From the NCBI GenBank assembly GCA_028691575.1, contig JAQUYY010000078.1:1-8065 (forward strand): DNA of 8,065 nucleotides, given 5' to 3'. Numbering within the stretch: the first letter of the stretch is position 1; the number at the start of each line of letters is the position of its first letter. Below the pieces are notes generated by a model. The model did not search any database. It saw only the letters and a list, made by a program, of their open reading frames with translations, and was not told the DNA's origin. The stretch is from Candidatus Gastranaerophilales bacterium (GTDB taxonomy: Bacteria > Cyanobacteriota > Vampirovibrionia > Gastranaerophilales > JAQUYY01). Positions 6,305 through 8,065 of this stretch are shown here, piece after piece. Position numbers and translations under genes: made by a program.

Positions 6305-6334
6305 AAAAAAGGATGTGAAAAATGAACATCCTTT
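6305..6334 (-). terminator. Rho-independent terminator of the phosphoesterase transcript
   Basis: AAAGGATGT (6308-6316) pairs perfectly with ACATCCTTT (6326-6334) around a 9-base loop. Read on the minus strand, the hairpin runs into six T (the A run 6305-6310). This is the best intrinsic terminator in the window. It closes the transcript of the phosphoesterase gene about 100 bases after its stop and separates it from uvrC. Confidence 0.75.
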
Positions 6335-6371
6335 GTGATTTTGCTTAAAAGTATAATATATCGAAATATTC

Positions 6372-6410
6372 CTACTTTTCAACATTATCACTTTTTCTCA
6401 TCTTACCCAT
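6372..6410 (-). CDS. Possible 12-codon micro-ORF after the phosphoesterase gene
   Basis: On the minus strand an ATG at 6410 opens MGKMRKSDNVEK followed by TAG. GAGGA (6420-6424) lies nine bases before it, and the start is 19 bases after the upstream stop, before the terminator. The peptide is highly charged. It is in another frame from the upstream gene, so it might be the displaced tail of a frameshifted protein, a coupled micropeptide or chance. Nothing in it is recognisable. Confidence 0.2.
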   Translation of the reverse strand: MGKMRKSDNVEK

Positions 6411-6429
6411 TTTGGGCTATCCTCAAATG

Positions 6430-8065
6430 TTATTGAGTAATTATCCTTTTCTCTCTTACATTATCATCAATATTTATGACAAAATTATTTTTTTCTAAGT
6501 GTTTTATAAAATAGTCGTCAACTGATTTATTGGTTTTTTCAAATGATTTTTTGATTTTTGGCGGATATTTAATACTATCTTTAATCAAGTATTTTAAAGG
6601 CAGCGCGATTTTGTAGGTATCTGAATAATCAATAGGTTCGTATTTTCCGTCTTTTTTTATTAGAATACTTTGATTTATATCGTCAAAATTGTCTGATTCA
6701 CTGGCTTTTTTAAAGGCATTTTTGTCAATTTTTATGCCAGACCACTGTAAAATAGTGTTTCGGGAGCTTTTTAGGTTATCGACAACATTTTCTGTAATTA
6801 GTCCTGCAAGATTTTTACCGGAAACTTCACCGATGTAAACTTCTGAGAGTGCAACAATTGAGCCATCCATTAAGTTAATTAAATCCATATTTGTACTGTC
6901 TTCTTTTAAAGTTGACCCGTCTCTAAAAGCAGAAGAAAGAAGACCAAACGCTTGTACATCAGGATTATTTTTTTTGATTGAGGATAAAACAGAATCGGTA
7001 ACATAATTTGCTAAAAGTGAATTTTCGGTTCGTATTTCTTCCTCGACGACTTCTAATTTGGATACTTCACCATTAGGATCATTTATTTTTATTAAAGGTT
7101 TTTGATCTTCTTCAAATAAGTTTTTCAAAAATTTTTGAATGTGATTATTTTTTTGAGGTTTTGTATCTTTTGAATAGAATTTTTTAGCAATTTTTTCACC
7201 ATCCAGATTATCAAGTTTTCCATCGTCATCAAAATGTAATTTTATAGCTGCAACAAGTTTATTATCGCTAGATAAACTAACAATATGAGTATTATTAACT
7301 TTTTCTTCAACATCGACATGGTCATGTCCGTTAAGAATGACATTTATATCGGGTACTTTTTCGGCAATCATTTTAGAAAGCCTCATTCCGGTGTGAGAAT
7401 TTAAAACCACAGCGCCATCCGGATATTCGTCCTTAAATTTTTTAATAGTTTTATCTAAAATTTTAAAAGTGTTTTTCAAATCTTTTTCTTCGATTTTTAC
7501 GTCTTTTTTGTTGCATCTGTCAATAATATGTAAATCCTGAACTAATCCGGGGGTATAATAATCAACTCCGGGGATTGTTACACCAAGAACAAGAATTTTG
7601 TTTTTTAAATTCGGATTTTTATCATCCGCTACTTCTAAAATTTTATATTGTTTAATTCTTTCTTTCATTTCTGCATTTCTGGATTCATTTTTATGTTTTT
7701 TAATTAAAGGTGATTTTTTGAAATCCGCATTTGTCAGAACTGTTGTCATTCTCATTCTTTTCATTGTATCCAGAAGCCAACCGTCACCACCGTCAAAACA
7801 ATGATTGCCCGGGGTGTAAATGGCTTCAAAATTGCTGTTTCTGCCTATTATTTCGGAATTACTGTTTCTATCCAACAATTTTCTAATTGAATCTGTGAAT
7901 ATATTTAAAAATAAAACGTAGGTTCTTCCGGTATTCTCGGCTTGAGGGGTTCTCAATCCTGTTTTTGTCGGATTTATAAAAAAGTCTCCCGCAACATCAA
8001 AAACATTTAATGTATTTTTTTTGTTGCTGTTTGGAAACATTTCATCTCTATTTGACCTTACAGTT
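6430..8065 (-). CDS. 5'-nucleotidase/UshA-like metallophosphoesterase, 5' part missing (window edge)
   Basis: The protein has the two domains of UshA-type 5'-nucleotidases, which hydrolyse nucleotides or other phosphate esters with two metal ions, usually outside the cytoplasm. Numbering from the first visible ATG (8040): AGD (17-19), GNHCFD (78-83, metal N79 and the H80/D83 dyad), SHTG (215-218) and GHDH (238-241). A linker follows and then the C-terminal substrate domain, about 330-530, with R373 in SSAFRDG and LQWSG (431-435). The first metal motif (DxH), normally some 40 residues before AGD, is absent. The frame stays open from the ATG to the edge (TVRSNRDE precede it), so the gene surely starts beyond 8065 and any signal peptide lies there. 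The canonical NSGGIR loop is replaced by SSAFRD, so the substrate may differ. The body is rich in lysine and aspartate. TAA stop; terminator about 100 bases on. Confidence 0.8.
   Translation of the reverse strand, partial: TVRSNRDEMFPNSNKKNTLNVFDVAGDFFINPTKTGLRTPQAENTGRTYVLFLNIFTDSIRKLLDRNSNSEIIGRNSNFEAIYTPGNHCFDGGDGWLLDTMKRMRMTTVLTNADFKKSPLIKKHKNESRNAEMKERIKQYKILEVADDKNPNLKNKILVLGVTIPGVDYYTPGLVQDLHIIDRCNKKDVKIEEKDLKNTFKILDKTIKKFKDEYPDGAVVLNSHTGMRLSKMIAEKVPDINVILNGHDHVDVEEKVNNTHIVSLSSDNKLVAAIKLHFDDDGKLDNLDGEKIAKKFYSKDTKPQKNNHIQKFLKNLFEEDQKPLIKINDPNGEVSKLEVVEEEIRTENSLLANYVTDSVLSSIKKNNPDVQAFGLLSSAFRDGSTLKEDSTNMDLINLMDGSIVALSEVYIGEVSGKNLAGLITENVVDNLKSSRNTILQWSGIKIDKNAFKKASESDNFDDINQSILIKKDGKYEPIDYSDTYKIALPLKYLIKDSIKYPPKIKKSFEKTNKSVDDYFIKHLEKNNFVINIDDNVREKRIITQ

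Noticed and set aside
6402..6437. Small hairpins CCCATTTTGGG and CTCAA...TTGAG near the phosphoesterase stop
   Set aside because: Stems of four to five pairs, one overlapping the coding end and without a T run; expected by chance in this DNA.
7598..7804. Plus-strand 68-codon frame inside the phosphoesterase gene
   Set aside because: It is opposite the GNHCFD region of a well-supported gene. The hydrophobic look comes from complementing Lys/Asn-rich codons.

Overview
The window is AT-rich chromosomal DNA with no mobile element, RNA gene or CRISPR array that I can see. The gene set is ordinary: a TPR protein, a class II ribonucleotide reductase, a type IV pilin-like protein, UvrC and a 5'-nucleotidase-like phosphoesterase. 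The low GC, the pilin style (FTLAE-type N-terminus, paired cysteines, a DVNG...PN..GKD motif near the C-terminus) and the B12-dependent reductase fit a gut Gastranaerophilales/Melainabacteria-type bacterium (non-photosynthetic sister of Cyanobacteria). This is an inference from style, not proof.

Layout: the TPR gene (9-560, minus) and nrdJ (846-3290, plus) are divergent around a 285-base spacer. A 303-base spacer separates nrdJ from the pilin-like gene (3594-4355, plus). That gene converges on uvrC (4402-6231, minus) over 46 bases. A 198-base spacer with a good minus-strand terminator separates uvrC from the phosphoesterase gene (minus). The phosphoesterase gene runs off the right edge and lacks its first metal-binding motif, so it is partial.

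The unusual signal lies between genes. The two spacers upstream of TPR/nrdJ and of the pilin gene each carry nine copies of the palindrome CATG, packed into 188 and 153 bases. All 16 neighbour distances lie within 2 bases of a multiple of 10. CATG occurs only about 24 times in some 7,200 coding bases and not at all in the other two spacers. This looks like a helically phased array of short sites, such as an operator array for a cooperative or nucleoprotein-forming regulator. The arrays end just upstream of the putative nrdJ and pilin promoters. I know of no described system that matches it.

Functionally, nrdJ (dNTP supply) and uvrC (excision repair) are housekeeping genes and the pilin-like protein is a surface component. 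The shared arrays suggest common control of the TPR, nrdJ and pilin-like genes. UvrC and the phosphoesterase lack the arrays in the DNA visible here.
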